Shown: positions 26,335-36,036 of the stretch, in pieces
How positions within the stretch are numbered: position 1 is the first letter of the stretch
How the letters are laid out: each line of letters opens with the position of its first letter
From: Corallococcus interemptor
GTDB lineage: Bacteria; Myxococcota; Myxococcia; Myxococcales; Myxococcaceae
Assembly: GCF_003668875.1 (NCBI RefSeq)
Contig: NZ_RAWM01000091.1
Coordinates: forward strand, 1 to 36,418
Reading direction: 5' to 3'
Length of the DNA stretch: 36,418 nucleotides
Notes under the pieces: generated by a model
Databases searched by the model: none
What the model was told of the DNA's origin: nothing
What the model saw: only the letters and a program-made list of their open reading frames with translations
Position numbers and translations under genes: made by a program

Positions 26335-27173
26335 GCGGACTCCCGGCGCAGCGGCATCACGTCCGCCGAGGGCTCGCCATAGAACGACAGCTTCGCGTTG
26401 CGCGCGGCCGGCACGGCGATCAGCTTCTCGAACACCGCCTCCAGCGTGGACACGCCGTGGCGCTGGCGCAGCGCCTCCACCGGGCCCTGATCCAGCATGC
26501 GCCCGCCCCGGATGACGCCCGCGTGCGTGGCCAGCCGCTCGGCGATCTCCAGCACGTGCGTGGTGAGCAGCAGCGTCACGCCCCGGCGGGACAGCTCGCG
26601 CAACAGCTCGCGGATGACGCCCGCGGCCAGCACGTCGATGCCCTCGAAGGGCTCATCCAGCAGCACCAGCTCCGGCGCGTGGATGAGCGCCGCGGCGATG
26701 GCGAGCCGGCGGCGCATGCCCTTGGAGTACTCCGCCACCAGCGCGCCCGCCTTGTACGTGAGCTCCGTCAGCTCCAGCAGCTCCACCGCGCGCGACGCGG
26801 CCTCCGCACCGTCCAGCCCGTACATGCGCGCGCAGAAGGTGAGGTACTGGCGGCCGGTGAGGCGCTCGAAGAGGCTCAGCTCCTCCGGCACCACGCCCAC
26901 GCGCTGCTTCACCTCCAGGGGCTTCGCCACGGCGTCCACGCCGAGCATGCGGATGGTGCCCTGGTCGGGCCCGTACACGCCCGTGAGCAGCGCGATGGAG
27001 GTGGACTTGCCGGCGCCGTTGGGGCCGAGGAACGCGTAGAAGGCGCCCCGGGGAATCTGAAGCTCCAGGCCGTCCAGCGCGGTGAAGGTGCCGAAGCGCT
27101 TGACGAGGCCGCGAGCGTCGATGGCCAGCTCGGCCGGTTCTGCGGAGGAGGGGGGCGTCATGAAGGACGCCAT
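26331..27173 (-). CDS. ABC transporter ATP-binding protein
   Basis: The 280-residue protein is an ABC ATPase of the ABC-2 export type. Walker A is GPNGAGKST (about residues 50-58), the Q-loop region is VGVVPEELSLFERLTGRQYL (a Pro-Glu-Glu variant), the signature is YSKGMRRRLAIAAAL in place of LSGGQ, and Walker B is LVLLDEP followed by FEGID; the switch histidine is in LTTHVLE. The tail beyond residue 235 is a short extension without a recognised domain. The start is ATG 27173 (GAGGA 9 bases before); an adjacent GTG at 27176 is equally placed. It powers the permease encoded immediately downstream, with which it overlaps by 4 bases. Confidence 0.92.
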   Translation of the reverse strand: MASFMTPPSSAEPAELAIDARGLVKRFGTFTALDGLELQIPRGAFYAFLGPNGAGKSTSIALLTGVYGPDQGTIRMLGVDAVAKPLEVKQRVGVVPEELSLFERLTGRQYLTFCARMYGLDGAEAASRAVELLELTELTYKAGALVAEYSKGMRRRLAIAAALIHAPELVLLDEPFEGIDVLAAGVIRELLRELSRRGVTLLLTTHVLEIAERLATHAGVIRGGRMLDQGPVEALRQRHGVSTLEAVFEKLIAVPAARNAKLSFYGEPSADVMPLRRESA

Positions 27174-27246
27174 CACACCATGTCCTCAGGGGCTGCCCAC
27201 AATCCTCGGGTTGACGGATGGTGCGGCCCGCCGGGCGCTTCCCGGC

Positions 27247-27627
27247 TCAGTGCACCATGGCCACCTCCGGCGGCCCGACGATCTGCTGCACGGTGGTGCG
27301 CACCTTGTCCAGGTCCACCGGCTTGGAGATGTAGCCGGCGGCGCCCACCAGCTCCGCCTCCCACTCGAAGCCGTAGCCGGAGATGATGATGATGGGCAGG
27401 TTGCGCGCCCTCGGCATCTTCTTGAGCGCGTCCAGCAGGCCCCAGCCGCTCATGACGGGCATGCGCAGGTCCAGGAGCACGGCGCCCGGGATGTCGTCCT
27501 CCAGAAGGTCCAGCGCCTCGCGGCCGTTCTTGGCCTCGATGGTGGCATAGCCCATCTCCTGGAGGGCATCGCAGATGAGCGTGCGGTGACTCGCGTCGTC
27601 GTCGACGACCAGGATGAAGTTCGACAT
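27247..27627 (-). CDS. Stand-alone response-regulator receiver protein
   Basis: The 126-residue product consists only of a CheY-like receiver domain. It has the acidic cluster D9-D10-D11 (LVVDDDASHR), the phosphorylatable D53 in VLLDLRMPVMSGWG, S83 in IIIISGYG and the conserved K102 in YISKPVDLDK. No output domain, kinase or phosphotransferase gene is adjacent, so it must act through protein contacts with partners encoded elsewhere; single-domain regulators are abundant in myxobacteria. ATG 27627 has AGAGG 9 bases upstream. It is 74 bases upstream of the ABC ATPase gene on the same strand and may be cotranscribed with it. Confidence 0.92.
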   Translation of the reverse strand: MSNFILVVDDDASHRTLICDALQEMGYATIEAKNGREALDLLEDDIPGAVLLDLRMPVMSGWGLLDALKKMPRARNLPIIIISGYGFEWEAELVGAAGYISKPVDLDKVRTTVQQIVGPPEVAMVH

Positions 27628-27695
27628 GGGCTTGAGCCTCTGGAGTGGCGGCGTCTGCTTGGGGACCGCGATTCTATGGGGTCGAAGATGGGAAT

Positions 27696-27717
27696 GCCCC
27701 TTCCATTGCGGAAGGGC
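27696..27717 (-). terminator. Weak hairpin after the amidohydrolase gene
   Basis: On the minus strand GCCCTTCC, a GCAAT loop and GGAAGGGGC form an 8-bp stem with one bulged base, 12 bases after the amidohydrolase stop and 68 bases before the receiver start. No T-run follows on the minus strand; the T-rich side (CGTTTCTTTT) faces the plus strand, where no gene needs it. It is therefore a weak terminator or leader structure. Confidence 0.3.
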
Positions 27718-27729
27718 CTTCGTTTCTTT

Positions 27730-28692
27730 TCAACACTCCGCGTAGAGCGACAGCGCATTTGTTCCCAGCACTCCCGCGAGCGCGGCCTCGTCCAGCCCCA
27801 GCCCGGCCAGCGCCCGCAGCTCCCGGTCCCACGCATAGGGGATGTTGGGGAAGTCCGTCCCATAGAGGATGCGCTCGGGCCGGATCTCCAGCGCCTTCCT
27901 GGGCAGGGGCACGGGGAAGTAGCCGCCCACCGCCATGGTGGTGTCCAGCCAGAGCGTGTCATGGCGCTCCAGGAGGCGGGCGTACGCGTCGAACTCGTCC
28001 GCCCCCAGGTGCGGCACGCACAGCTTGAGCGTGGGATGATCCTTCAGCACGCGCTCCACGCGCTCCGCGGCGCACAGCTGGTACGGATCCACCGGATACC
28101 GGGCGCTGGACGGCTCCCGCCCCGAGTGCATCACGAGCGGCTTGCCGGCCCGGGCGCACGCTTCGTAGAGCTCATGCAGCTGGGGCGCGTCCGGCGCGAA
28201 GGCCTGCACGTGACAGTGCAGCTTCACGCCCTTGAGTCCCAGGGCGAACGCCTCCTCCAGGATGCCCACGGCGCCGGGCTCGCCCGGGTACACGGTGCCA
28301 AGCCCGATGACGCGGGGCTCGGCCTTGGCTACCTCCGCCACGAAGGCGTTGAGGGCGCGCGCCATGCCCGGCTTGTGGGCGTAGTGCAGGGCGACCACGC
28401 GCTCCACGCCCCGGGAGAGGAGGAAGGACACCACCTGGGGTGTGTGCAGCTTGTAGCGGATGGGCCAGCCGTAGCGGTCGAACCAGCGCCACACCGCCTC
28501 GAAGACGCGCTCCGGGAACAGGTGCACGTGCGCATCCACGACGGGCGGCAGGCCGGGGTCCACGCGGGGCCCCTCCTCGTCCGCCAGCGCGGGCATGGGC
28601 ATCTGGATGCCCAGCTCCCGCCACGTCGCCGCCGGGGACGACGCCAGGCACGGCACCGGCGCGTCGGCGTCGTCGTGAGCGTGCGCCGTCAT
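27730..28692 (-). CDS. Amidohydrolase-2 family metal-dependent hydrolase
   Basis: The 320-residue product belongs to the TIM-barrel amidohydrolase-2 (ACMSD-related) family. The metal-binding pair is H55-x-H57 in VVDAHVHLFP. Further barrel histidines are H159 and H161 (VKLHCHVQAF), H189 (VMHSG) and H228 (CVPHLG), and the catalytic aspartate is D280 in LYGTDFPN. The conserved YGTDFPxxPY segment is the family hallmark. Substrates range from decarboxylated aromatic acids to lactones, and none can be named here. ATG 28692 is used because it overlaps the stop of the preceding 83-codon gene by 4 bases (ATGA). A weak hairpin follows at 27696. Confidence 0.87.
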   Translation of the reverse strand: MTAHAHDDADAPVPCLASSPAATWRELGIQMPMPALADEEGPRVDPGLPPVVDAHVHLFPERVFEAVWRWFDRYGWPIRYKLHTPQVVSFLLSRGVERVVALHYAHKPGMARALNAFVAEVAKAEPRVIGLGTVYPGEPGAVGILEEAFALGLKGVKLHCHVQAFAPDAPQLHELYEACARAGKPLVMHSGREPSSARYPVDPYQLCAAERVERVLKDHPTLKLCVPHLGADEFDAYARLLERHDTLWLDTTMAVGGYFPVPLPRKALEIRPERILYGTDFPNIPYAWDRELRALAGLGLDEAALAGVLGTNALSLYAEC

Positions 28693-28940
28693 CCGCCCGT
28701 GCCAGGGCCGCCGGAGGACTTCTTCGCCTCGTCGTCCTCGTCCAGGTCCAGGCGTCGCAGGTAGCTGTTGTGCGCGTAGCCCTGGCGCTCCAGCCGCTGC
28801 GCCTCGATGGCGTCCGCGACCTTCGAGCACACCTGGCCGAGCATGCGCAGGGACTCGGCGATCAGCCGCTCCGCGTGATCCTGCGCGTTGGCGGACGGAA
28901 TGATGGGACGGTCGCGTCGGAACGGCAGGGGCAACTTCAT
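28689..28940 (-). CDS. Small charged protein coupled to the amidohydrolase
   Basis: The 83-residue product, not recognised, is highly charged. It starts MKLPLPFRRDRPIIPSANAQ and has a probable helix (AERLIAESLRMLGQVCSKVA), a second helix (AIEAQRLERQGY), and an acidic tail ending in Gly/Ser-rich residues (DLDEDDEAKKSSGG). There is no signal peptide or membrane span. Its last codons overlap the amidohydrolase start by 4 bases, so translation is coupled. High third-position GC and the overlap make it a real gene. The start is ATG 28940 with only a weak upstream AGCGG. A partner or accessory subunit of the hydrolase is a guess from position alone. Confidence 0.68.
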   Translation of the reverse strand: MKLPLPFRRDRPIIPSANAQDHAERLIAESLRMLGQVCSKVADAIEAQRLERQGYAHNSYLRRLDLDEDDEAKKSSGGPGTGG

Positions 28941-29274
28941 CCGCTGGAATCTAAGGGATGCCTCCGCCCCGTGCCACGCGTCACTCCCGCCCCGTCCCCC
29001 GGCTGCCCGTCCCCAGACGCCCGGAGACGCCCCGGTTCACGGAGTGTTGACAGCGCGACGCGGCATGGGACCTTCGTCCGAGTTAACCGCGTTGACAGTG
29101 CACCACTTTACACTTTGCGCTGGCGCATCCCCCGGGGCACCCCTGTGGACGGCCTTGAGCGGCTGCAACTCGCTGGAATCCCGAGGGGTTTACGAATTTT
29201 CAAGCGGGGGGATGACAGCGGGGACATTCGTCTCTACATTGCGACCGTCGGATTTAACTCAAGAGGTGCTGCGC
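28941..29274. other. Divergent intergenic region, 334 bases
   Basis: No gene is supported, although the frame of the 91-residue gene stays open upstream. GTTGACAG occurs twice in direct orientation (29046-29053 and 29091-29098), each containing a perfect TTGACA -35 box, but neither has a convincing -10 box at 16-18 bases. A better promoter pair lies at 29212-29240. The stretch around 29100-29210 is less GC-rich than its surroundings, as expected of a promoter region. Confidence 0.5.
29212..29240 (+). promoter_or_regulatory. Sigma-70-type promoter of the 91-residue gene
   Basis: ATGACA (29212-29217; 5 of 6 to TTGACA) and TACATT (29235-29240; 4 of 6 to TATAAT) are separated by exactly 17 bases. 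Initiation near 29247 would give a 28-base leader carrying AAGAGGTG (29261-29268) six bases before ATG 29275. Boxes, spacing and ribosome site agree, making this one of the clearest promoters in the window. Confidence 0.6.
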
Positions 29275-29550
29275 ATGGCTTACGACGGCGAGCTTGTGAA
29301 GATGCAGAACGGTCGCTGGGCGCGGTTCCAGCGGTGCCAGGTGTACCGGCCGGGCGTGGCGGACGCCGGTGAGACCATGCTCCTGATCGCGGTGGAGCTG
29401 GAGGAGCGCTATCAGCAGCTGCTCGACGAGGCGGCGGATTCCCTGGCGGAGTACCGCTCCCAGGGCGTGCCCGTGCAGGTGCGGCTGGCGCCGGACGCGC
29501 AGGGGCTCACCCTGCACCCGGAGACCCAGGCCTCCGTGACGGTGAACTAG
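29275..29550 (+). CDS. Small cytoplasmic protein of unknown function
   Basis: The 91-residue product is not recognised. It begins with a beta-rich part (VKMQNGRWARFQRCQVYRPG), then a helix (LLIAVELEERYQQLLDEAAD followed by SLAEYRS), and a short C-terminal beta stretch (VPVQVRLAPDAQGLTLHPET). There is no signal peptide or membrane span. ATG 29275 is chosen because AAGAGGTG ends 6 bases before it and a promoter lies at 29212. A GTG or ATG further upstream in the same open frame would include promoter sequence. It stands alone on the plus strand, followed by a strong hairpin at 29582, so it appears to be a monocistronic unit. Confidence 0.72.
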   Translation: MAYDGELVKMQNGRWARFQRCQVYRPGVADAGETMLLIAVELEERYQQLLDEAADSLAEYRSQGVPVQVRLAPDAQGLTLHPETQASVTVN

Positions 29551-29581
29551 GTCCCCTTCCGGGATTCCAGGTTGTAGAGCC

Positions 29582-29611
29582 ACGGGCTCCGCGCTCCACC
29601 GCGGGGCCCGT
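29582..29611 (+). terminator. Hairpin between convergent genes
   Basis: ACGGGCTCCGCG (29582-29593) pairs with CGCGGGGCCCGT (29600-29611) over 12 positions, one of them G-U, with a six-base loop CTCCAC. It sits 31 bases after the 91-codon gene and 84 bases after the end of the minus-strand TatD gene, so it can serve both directions. The T-run is poor (CGCATTT on the plus strand), which lowers confidence in intrinsic termination. Confidence 0.5.
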
Positions 29612-29695
29612 CGCATTTACAGCGCTGACAGGCCGGGCGTTGCGTCCACTTTTCAACGCACCGCGCGCCACCCGCACGGGGCGCGAATGGCGCGC

Positions 29696-30478
29696 TCAGT
29701 CGTGGATCTGGAAGAAGCGGGCGGCGTTGTCCCGGGTGACCCGCCGGACGATGCGCTCGGACAGCTTCGCCTTGCCCAGGAGGTTCGCCGTGCGCGCGAG
29801 CCCCAGGATGTCCCCCGCGCCGTCGCCCGCGTCCGAGTCCAGCACCAGGCGCTCGCTGCCCAGCCGCCGCACCAGCGTCACCGCCCGGTCCGCCTGGAGC
29901 GCCTCCGGGTGCAGGGTGAGGCCGGCCCAGTGGCCCACCTCCAGGATGGTCCGCACCGTGCGCGCGTTGGCGTGGTCCACCAGCGCGCGCGACGGTGCCA
30001 GCCCCGACTGGCGCAAGAGCGTGAGGATGCGCCGCGTGTGGCGCTCCTTGTCCTTCAGGGGCGTGTGCACCACCACGCGCAGCTTGAGCTGACGGGCCAG
30101 GGCCAGCTGCTCCAGGAAGGCCTCTTCCTCCTCCTCGCCGCCCACGTGCAGGCCCGTCTCGCCCAGGGCCACCACCCGGCCGCCCTCGAAGTAGTCCGGC
30201 AGGTGGCTCAACACCTCCGACAGGCCCCGGCGCGGGATGCAGCGCGGGTGCACGCCCAGGGCGGCCCAGGCGCGGATGCCCAGGCGCTCCAGGCGCGGCA
30301 GCTGCTTCTCCACCAGCGCGTCGAAGTGCTGGCGCAGCCCCTTGGCCGTGGGCTCCGGGAAGTGGTGCGCCACCACCAGGGCCCGCTCCACGCCGAAGAA
30401 GCGCATGGACTCCAGGTCCTGGTCCGTCAGGGCCTCCGGGTGGAGGTGCGCATCGAAGAGCGGGAGCGGCTCGGCCAC
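29696..30478 (-). CDS. TatD-family metal-dependent hydrolase
   Basis: The 260-residue TIM-barrel protein has the TatD ligand set: H11-x-H13 (FDAHLHPE), E107 (VALGETGLH), H138 (VVVHTP), H169 (LVDHAN) and an aspartate at D216 (VLDSDAG). TatD proteins act as DNases or other phosphodiesterases, while related members are amidohydrolases. The usual ETDAP sequence here reads LDSDAG, so it is a divergent member and the substrate is open. The start is GTG 30478, 20 bases after the ggt stop, so it is probably cotranscribed with ggt. The likely location is cytoplasmic, since there is no signal peptide. Confidence 0.82.
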   Translation of the reverse strand: MAEPLPLFDAHLHPEALTDQDLESMRFFGVERALVVAHHFPEPTAKGLRQHFDALVEKQLPRLERLGIRAWAALGVHPRCIPRRGLSEVLSHLPDYFEGGRVVALGETGLHVGGEEEEEAFLEQLALARQLKLRVVVHTPLKDKERHTRRILTLLRQSGLAPSRALVDHANARTVRTILEVGHWAGLTLHPEALQADRAVTLVRRLGSERLVLDSDAGDGAGDILGLARTANLLGKAKLSERIVRRVTRDNAARFFQIHD

Positions 30479-30498
30479 GGGCGGTGTGTCCCTTCGTC

Positions 30499-32262
30499 CT
30501 AGTCCTGGCCCGTCGCGGCGCCCTCGTTGCGCGGGTCACTGGAGGAATAGCGCAGGTGGGTGCGCGGGTCGCTGTAGACGGCCTCCGCGTCGCCCCAGGC
30601 GTCCACCCGGCGAAGCTTGTGGCCCTTGGCCTCCAGCGCGGACTGCGTCGCCGGCTCCAGGCCCCACCTGTCCACCCACAGCTCGTCCGGGAGGTACTGG
30701 TGGTGCAGCCGGCCCGTGCCCACCGCGCGCGCCACGTCCATGCCGTGGTCCACCACGTTGCTGATGGCCTGGATGACGGTGGTGGGGATGGTGGAGCCGC
30801 CGGGGCTGCCCACCGCCAGCATCACCTGCTTCGGGTCCTCCTTGGAGAACACCAGCGTGGGCGACATGGAGGACAGGGGCACCTTGCCGGCCTGGATGGC
30901 GTTGGGCTCGCCGGTGACCAGTCCGTACGCGTTGGGCACGCCCGGCTGCGCGGCGAAGTCGTCCATCTGATCATTGAGGAGCACGCCGGTGCCCTTCGCC
31001 ACAAGGCACGAGCCGAAGCTGTAGTTGACCGTGGTCGTCATGGCCACCGCGTTGCCGTCCTTGTCGATGACGGAGATGTGCGTGGTGTTCTTCTTCTCCG
31101 GCTCCGGCGTGAGCGGCCCCGCGTCCTTGCGCAGCGTGGAGGCGGGCCCGCCCGTCACCGGCGCCAGCAGCGACGCGCTGGGCGTGGCCTTCTTCGGGTC
31201 GATGCCGCCCGCCAGGTCCGCGATGTGGCCAGGGGAAGTCAGCCGCTCCAGCGGCACCTGCACGAAGGCCGGGTCGCCCAGGTACTTCGCGCGGTCCACG
31301 TACGCGCGCCGCACGGCCTCCACGTAGAGGTGCAGCGACTCCGGGTCGCGGTAGGGCAGCCCCTGCGGGCGCAGCTGCTGGAGCATGCCCAGCACCTGCA
31401 CCACCGCCAGCCCGCCCGCGCTGGGCGGCGGCATGGTGAGGATGCGGTGCCCGCGGTAGGTGGTCTCCAGCGGCGTGGCCTGCCGCGTCTTGTACGCCGT
31501 CAGGTCCTCCTGCGTGAGAAGCCCGCCCGCGTCCTGCACCGTCTTCACCAGCGCCTGCGCCACCGGGCCCGCGTAGAAGGCCTTCGCGCCGCCCTTCGCC
31601 ACGCGCTCCAGCGTGCGCGCCAGGTCCGGCTGTTTGATCAGGTGCCCCACCGGCGGCACGTCCGGCGTGCCCTGCGCGTTGGGGGTGAGGAAGATGCGCG
31701 CGGCCTCCGGGTCCTGGCGCAGGCACTCCGCGCGGCCGGTGGCCATCTGCCGGTACTTGGGCGTCACCCAGAAGCCCTGCTTCGCCAGCCGGATGGCCGG
31801 GGCCAGCACCACCGCGGGCTTGAGCTTGCCGTGCCTGGACAACAGCTCCAGGTAGCCCGCCACCGCGCCCGGCACCGCCACGCTCAGGGCGCCGTCCGTG
31901 GACAGCCCCGGCACCAGCGCGCCGTCCCTCAGGTACATGTCGCGCGAGGCGCCCTTCGGAGCCACCTCACGGAAGTCCAGCACCTGCGTGCCGCCGGACT
32001 TCGCGTCGTGCACCAGCGCGAACCCGCCGCCGCCCACGCCGGAGTGGTAGGGCCCCACCACCGCCGCCACGAACGCCGCCGCCACCGCCGCGTCCACCGC
32101 GTTGCCGCCCTTGTCCAGCATCTGGAGCGCGGCCTCGCTCGCGGGCGGATACGCCGTGGCCACCGCACCTCCCCGGTAGGGACGTGCCGCACCCGCCCCG
32201 GTCGCCACCAGCAACACCGCGAGTCCCAGTGCGCGGAACAGGCTGTGCCCCGCGGCTCCCAT
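30499..32262 (-). CDS. ggt: Gamma-glutamyltransferase precursor
   Basis: It transfers or hydrolyses the gamma-glutamyl group of glutathione and related peptides in the periplasm. The 587-residue precursor has a signal peptide (residues 1-26, ending GAGAA). The large subunit has the glutamate-binding VLDFREVAP (R99) and GGGGF. The autocatalytic cleavage and nucleophile site is T393 in KKNTTHISVIDKDGNAV, and the small subunit carries PLSSMSPTLV and VGSPGGS. All key residues are present, so an active enzyme is expected. ATG 32262 is used because GGGGA is 8 bases upstream; a GTG at 32277 would add five residues. The TatD-family gene lies 20 bases downstream. The gene is divergent from glmU over a 390-base gap. 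Confidence 0.95.
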   Translation of the reverse strand: MGAAGHSLFRALGLAVLLVATGAGAARPYRGGAVATAYPPASEAALQMLDKGGNAVDAAVAAAFVAAVVGPYHSGVGGGGFALVHDAKSGGTQVLDFREVAPKGASRDMYLRDGALVPGLSTDGALSVAVPGAVAGYLELLSRHGKLKPAVVLAPAIRLAKQGFWVTPKYRQMATGRAECLRQDPEAARIFLTPNAQGTPDVPPVGHLIKQPDLARTLERVAKGGAKAFYAGPVAQALVKTVQDAGGLLTQEDLTAYKTRQATPLETTYRGHRILTMPPPSAGGLAVVQVLGMLQQLRPQGLPYRDPESLHLYVEAVRRAYVDRAKYLGDPAFVQVPLERLTSPGHIADLAGGIDPKKATPSASLLAPVTGGPASTLRKDAGPLTPEPEKKNTTHISVIDKDGNAVAMTTTVNYSFGSCLVAKGTGVLLNDQMDDFAAQPGVPNAYGLVTGEPNAIQAGKVPLSSMSPTLVFSKEDPKQVMLAVGSPGGSTIPTTVIQAISNVVDHGMDVARAVGTGRLHHQYLPDELWVDRWGLEPATQSALEAKGHKLRRVDAWGDAEAVYSDPRTHLRYSSSDPRNEGAATGQD

Positions 32263-32428
32263 GTGTGCTTTCCCCACCTGTGGACGCCTTTCCTTGTGAT
32301 TTCCGGCTGTTCCCTAATGCACCATGCGCCGCGCCTGGGCCAGGGTTTCAGCTGGACAACATTTTTATCCTTGGATTGTGAGCGGAAGCGGGGCAGTCTG
32401 CGGTCATGTGCAGCAACGGGCGGTCCGC

Positions 32429-32617
32429 ATGAGTCCTCCGAACCCCGTGGAGAACCCGACGTCGGTGACGACGGCGGCCTCCACCCCGGCGCGGCTGACG
32501 ACGTTCCTGAAGCCGCGCTTCGGCATCACGGTCCAATGCAACACGTTGTGTGTAGCAGTCAGCGCACGCCCGTCCCCGGAAGCCCCGCGATCTGTTTTGA
32601 AGTCCGGGCGCGGTTGA
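32429..32617 (+). CDS. Possible small protein or gene remnant upstream of glmU
   Basis: This is a 62-codon frame beginning MSPPNPVENPTSVTTAASTP. For the first 39 codons nearly every third base is G or C, as in genuine genes here, and the predicted segment RLTTFLKPRFGITVQCNTL is not low-complexity. After about 32545 codon use abruptly loses this bias (TTG TGT GTA GCA) although the frame stays open to 32617. The stretch could be a real small gene, a truncated remnant, or a gene with a frameshift near 32545. No good ribosome site precedes ATG 32429; the frame extends upstream to an ATG at 32324 without coding bias. Function is unknown. Confidence 0.3.
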   Translation: MSPPNPVENPTSVTTAASTPARLTTFLKPRFGITVQCNTLCVAVSARPSPEAPRSVLKSGRG

Positions 32618-32640
32618 CGAGTTGATCGGCGGTCCCTAAT
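32614..32640 (+). promoter_or_regulatory. Candidate promoter of glmU
   Basis: TTGACG (32614-32619; 5 of 6) and CCTAAT (32635-32640; 4 of 6) are 15 bases apart, slightly short of the ideal. Initiation near 32647 would leave a leader of about 6 bases, consistent with the missing Shine-Dalgarno sequence before the glmU ATG at 32653, so a near-leaderless message is possible. Confidence 0.3.
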
Positions 32641-32652
32641 TCTCCGCCGCAT

Positions 32653-34053
32653 ATGACAGCTCTGGCGGCGGTTGTGCTGTGCGCGGGCAAGGGCACGCGG
32701 ATGAAGTCGGAGAAGGCGAAGGTCCTTCACCCCATCCTCGGCCGGCCCCTCTGCGCCTATCCCTTGAAGCGGGCCCTGGAACTGGGCGCCGCGCACGTGG
32801 TGCCGGTGGTGGGCCACCAGGCCTCGGAGGTGGAGAAGTCCATCCGCGCCCACTTCCCGGACGCGCCCCTGCGCTTCGCGCTCCAGAAGGAGCAGAAGGG
32901 CACCGCGGACGCGGTGAAGGCGGCGCAGGACGCGCTTCAAGGGCATGACGGCCGCGTGCTCATCCTCTACGGAGACGTGCCGCTCTTGCGCAAGGAGACG
33001 CTCCAGGCGCTGCTCTCCGCGCACGACGCGGCGGGCGGGGTGCTGGCGCTGGTGTCCACCACGCTGGACGACCCCACCGGCTACGGCCGCGTCATCCGCG
33101 AGGGCGGCAAGGTCGCGCGCATCGTGGAGCACAAGGACTGCACCCCGGAGCAGCGCGCGGTGAAGGAGTGCAACGCGGGCATCTACTCCGTGGACGCCGC
33201 CTTCCTGTGGAAGGCGCTGGCGGAGATCAAACCCGTCAACGCGCAGGGCGAGTACTACCTCACCGACCTGGTGGAGATGGCCGCGAAGGTGGGCCCCGTG
33301 GGCGCGGTGGACGCGGACGCCACGGAGACCGCGGGGGTGAACGACAAGGTGGAGCTGGCGGCGCGCGCCCGCGTCCTCCAGCAGCGCATCAACGAAGCCC
33401 ACATGCGCGCGGGCGTGTCCATCCAGGACCCGGCCACCGCGTACATCGAAGAGGGCATCACCATTGGCACCGATACGGAGATTGGCCCCAGCGTGTCGCT
33501 GATGGCCGGCACCGTCATCGGCAAGGGCGTCATCATCGGCCAGGGCAGCGTGCTCACGGCCTCGCACGTCGCGGATGGCACCCACATCAAGCCCTACTCC
33601 GTGCTGGAGGAGGCGCGTGTGGGCGAGCGCTGCATCATCGGCCCGTTCTCCCGGCTGCGCCCCGCCACGGAGTTGGCAGAGGAAGTGCATCTGGGGAACT
33701 TCGTGGAGACGAAGAAGACCCGCATCGGCAAGGGCAGCAAGGCCAACCACCTGACTTACCTGGGTGACGCCAACATCGGCGCGGGCTGCAACATCGGCGC
33801 GGGCACCATCACCTGTAACTATGACGGGGTGAACAAGCACCTGACTGAACTGGGCGATGGCGTGTTCATCGGCTCGGACAGCCAGCTGGTGGCGCCGGTG
33901 AAGGTGGGGGACGGCGGGTATGTCGGCGCGGGCACCACGGTGACGAAAAATGTGCCTCCTGGGAGCCTCGCTGTGTCCCGTGCGCCACAGGTGGTGAAGG
34001 AGGGGTGGGTGGCGGCCAAGAAGGCGCGGCAGGTGAAGGTGAAGGCGGGATAG
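32653..34053 (+). CDS. glmU: Bifunctional GlmU: GlcNAc-1-phosphate uridyltransferase / GlcN-1-phosphate acetyltransferase
   Basis: It makes UDP-N-acetylglucosamine in two steps: acetylation of glucosamine-1-phosphate, then uridylation. The 466-residue product has the N-terminal uridyltransferase domain ([20 protein letters not shown] and YGDVPLLR), then a C-terminal left-handed beta-helix of isoleucine/glycine hexapeptides ([17 protein letters not shown]). The acetyltransferase active site [20 protein letters not shown] and CNYDG is present. ATG 32653 is the only sensible start; no Shine-Dalgarno sequence is visible. glmS follows 106 bases downstream on the same strand, and both act in one pathway. 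Together they feed peptidoglycan, LPS and exopolysaccharide synthesis. Confidence 0.97.
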   Translation: MTALAAVVLCAGKGTRMKSEKAKVLHPILGRPLCAYPLKRALELGAAHVVPVVGHQASEVEKSIRAHFPDAPLRFALQKEQKGTADAVKAAQDALQGHDGRVLILYGDVPLLRKETLQALLSAHDAAGGVLALVSTTLDDPTGYGRVIREGGKVARIVEHKDCTPEQRAVKECNAGIYSVDAAFLWKALAEIKPVNAQGEYYLTDLVEMAAKVGPVGAVDADATETAGVNDKVELAARARVLQQRINEAHMRAGVSIQDPATAYIEEGITIGTDTEIGPSVSLMAGTVIGKGVIIGQGSVLTASHVADGTHIKPYSVLEEARVGERCIIGPFSRLRPATELAEEVHLGNFVETKKTRIGKGSKANHLTYLGDANIGAGCNIGAGTITCNYDGVNKHLTELGDGVFIGSDSQLVAPVKVGDGGYVGAGTTVTKNVPPGSLAVSRAPQVVKEGWVAAKKARQVKVKAG

Positions 34054-34159
34054 GAAGAGTGCTCGCCTGCTGATCGGTCGGCGGGGCGGGGTTGGGCGTG
34101 AACGGGTTGCCCGTGGTTTGCTCCGGCGGCCGCGGGACGAAGAAAGAGGCAGGAAGAAC

Positions 34160-35995
<1,836 letters not shown>

Positions 35996-36036
35996 GCCGA
36001 GGAGCGCTTCACGGCCTGCACGCCTGAAGCGACAAG

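Larger units (their letters stand above)
32263..32652. other. Divergent intergenic region, 390 bases
   Basis: This gap separates ggt from glmU and should hold promoters for both. It contains an AT-rich island at 32358-32380 (ACATTTTTATCC). From 32429 to about 32545 it carries a stretch with strong third-position GC, called separately as a possible small gene. After 32550 the base composition turns less coding-like. No terminator or RNA gene is seen. Confidence 0.5.

Noticed and set aside
27696-27730. Plus-strand terminator GCCCCTTCC/GGAAGGGC followed by CGTTTCTTTT
   Set aside because: The T-rich side faces the plus strand, where no transcribed gene lies upstream; kept only as a weak minus-strand hairpin.
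28888-29274. N-terminal extension of the 91-residue gene back to 28,888
   Set aside because: The stretch has mixed codon bias and contains a promoter (29,212-29,240) and ribosome site for ATG 29,275, and part of it is antisense to the 83-residue gene.
32375-32386. ATTGTGAGCGGA, a 12-base match to the E. coli lac operator
   Set aside because: Only one half-site is present, with no inverted partner nearby and no LacI-type regulator in the window; taken as chance.
34054-34159. Possible glmS ribozyme or riboswitch before glmS
   Set aside because: The gap is only 106 bases, shorter than the known Gram-positive ribozyme, and I cannot recognise its conserved core.
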